Under the pieces are notes generated by a model. It was not told where the DNA came from. It was given only the letters and a program-made list of their open reading frames with translations, and made no database searches. A DNA stretch of 33,700 bases from contig JAICGZ010000026.1 in the NCBI GenBank assembly GCA_025922875.1, positions 1 to 33,700 on the forward strand. The letters are read 5' to 3'. A program made the position numbers and the translations under genes. Origin of the DNA: Pyrinomonadaceae bacterium (GTDB lineage Bacteria; Acidobacteriota; Blastocatellia; Pyrinomonadales; Pyrinomonadaceae). The first letter of the stretch is position 1. Each line of letters opens with the position of its first letter. Below, piece after piece: positions 33,142-33,700 of the stretch.

Positions 33142-33700
33142 TTAACGTTGCAGAGCCGCGAAGTAATGCGCATGCTGCGCTACCGGCAGAAGCTGATCAA
33201 GATGCGCACCATGAGCAAGAACAGTCTGCAGTCCTTAGCACTGCAATCCGGGCTAGCCAGGCGTGGGCGTTTGTTTACCCGCGAAGGTAAAGCTGAACTC
33301 CAGGCCGCGGTGATGTCACCGGCGATGGAGTGGCAGCGTGCACATTGGTGGCAACTGCTGGAGTCACTCAATCAACAAGTGTTGGAGACAATGACTTGGT
33401 TAAAGGCCGCCAGCCAAAACGATGTTTCGATTGCGCGGCTCCGCACTCACCCCGGCATCGGGTTGCTCGCTTCGCTGTGTCTGGTGCACACCCTGCAGCC
33501 GGTTTCTCGCTTTGGCAATACGCGCAAGGTGGCCGCCTATGCCGGCTTCGATCCCATGGAACGCTCTTCCGCGGAGCGCAAACAGTTCCTTGGGATCAGC
33601 AAAGCCGGTTCACGCGTGCTGCGTTACCTGCTGGTCGAAGCAGCCAACACCGCCGTCAGAAAAGACGAAGACCTAAAGCGTTTCTATGAACGTCTGGCGC
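33142..33700 (+). pseudogene. IS110-family transposase, 5'-truncated, running off the window
   Basis: One frame stays open from 33142 (after a stop at 33139-33141) to the end. It encodes 'REVMRMLRYRQKLIKMRT' and then the C-terminal transposase domain of the IS116/IS110/IS902 type, with the 'THPGIGLLASL' motif (near 33447-33480), 'FGNTRKVAAYAGFDP' and 'ISKAGSRVLRYLLVEAAN', which holds the conserved C-terminal serine. The N-terminal DEDD/RuvC-like half of about 130-150 residues is missing because the sequence changes to the opposing pseudogene at about 33131-33150. Such transposases act with a structured bridge RNA; no such RNA can be placed here. The copy is probably inactive, though the right part continues beyond the window. 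Confidence 0.82.

Noticed and set aside
33330..33689. Open frames overlapping the transposase in other frames
   Set aside because: Their peptides are arginine-, cysteine- and alanine-rich shadows; the frame with IS110 motifs runs through to the window end.

Overview
The window reads as a chromosomal segment of a soil-type, moderately GC-rich Gram-negative bacterium. The mixture of gene families fits Acidobacteriota (Blastocatellia/Pyrinomonadaceae-like): an unusual contractile-injection baseplate set, a free-standing S23-type four-helix bundle protein, many small secreted proteins of unknown function, and intergenic CACAAAG/CACAGAG inverted repeats and 'GCCTGC..GCAGGC' palindromes. The taxonomic call is inference from gene content only. 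No tRNA, rRNA or CRISPR array was recognised.

Region 1 (34-11974, + strand) is the distal part of a phage-tail-like contractile injection system. It encodes a gp25-type wedge protein, two divergent baseplate-J-type proteins, a giant tail-protein-I-like protein and a DUF6519-type protein ending in two Ig-like modules. The first four genes are translationally coupled by 4-base or 1-base overlaps and the fifth follows after 13 bases with its own strong ribosome binding site. Sheath, tube, spike and ATPase genes are not in the window and would be expected upstream.

Region 2 (12006-17216, + strand) follows a ~100-bp palindrome. It holds a four-module glycosyltransferase, a GT2-like glycosyltransferase (ATGA overlap), a 244-bp inverted-repeat element, a Methyltransf_24-like enzyme and a degenerate methyltransferase-like protein (GTGA overlap). 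This looks like a small glycan-modification cassette next to the baseplate genes. A functional link is a hypothesis, not something the sequence proves.

Region 3 (17283-24688) is a run of mostly small or exported proteins: a Rap1a/Tai-like secreted protein, Cu/Zn superoxide dismutase and an unknown membrane-anchored protein on the - strand; then a SAM methyltransferase, a secreted alpha/beta hydrolase and a four-helix bundle protein on the + strand. A secreted unknown (-) and a TPR lipoprotein-like protein (+) follow, diverging from a hairpin-containing intergenic region.

Region 4 (24816-31536) has a secreted reprolysin-like metalloprotease with three fascin-like repeats (-) divergent from an ExeM/NucH-type extracellular nuclease (+). 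Next comes a two-TM protein whose C-terminal half shows two LysM-like segments.

Region 5 (31537-33700) is a decayed, mobile-element-rich stretch. It contains a 149-bp MITE-like element with a 10-bp flanking duplication, a cluster of short direct repeats, a small gene behind a frameshifted and 5'-truncated gene, and a 5'-truncated IS110-family transposase that runs off the end. The last two meet head to head at about 33131-33150.
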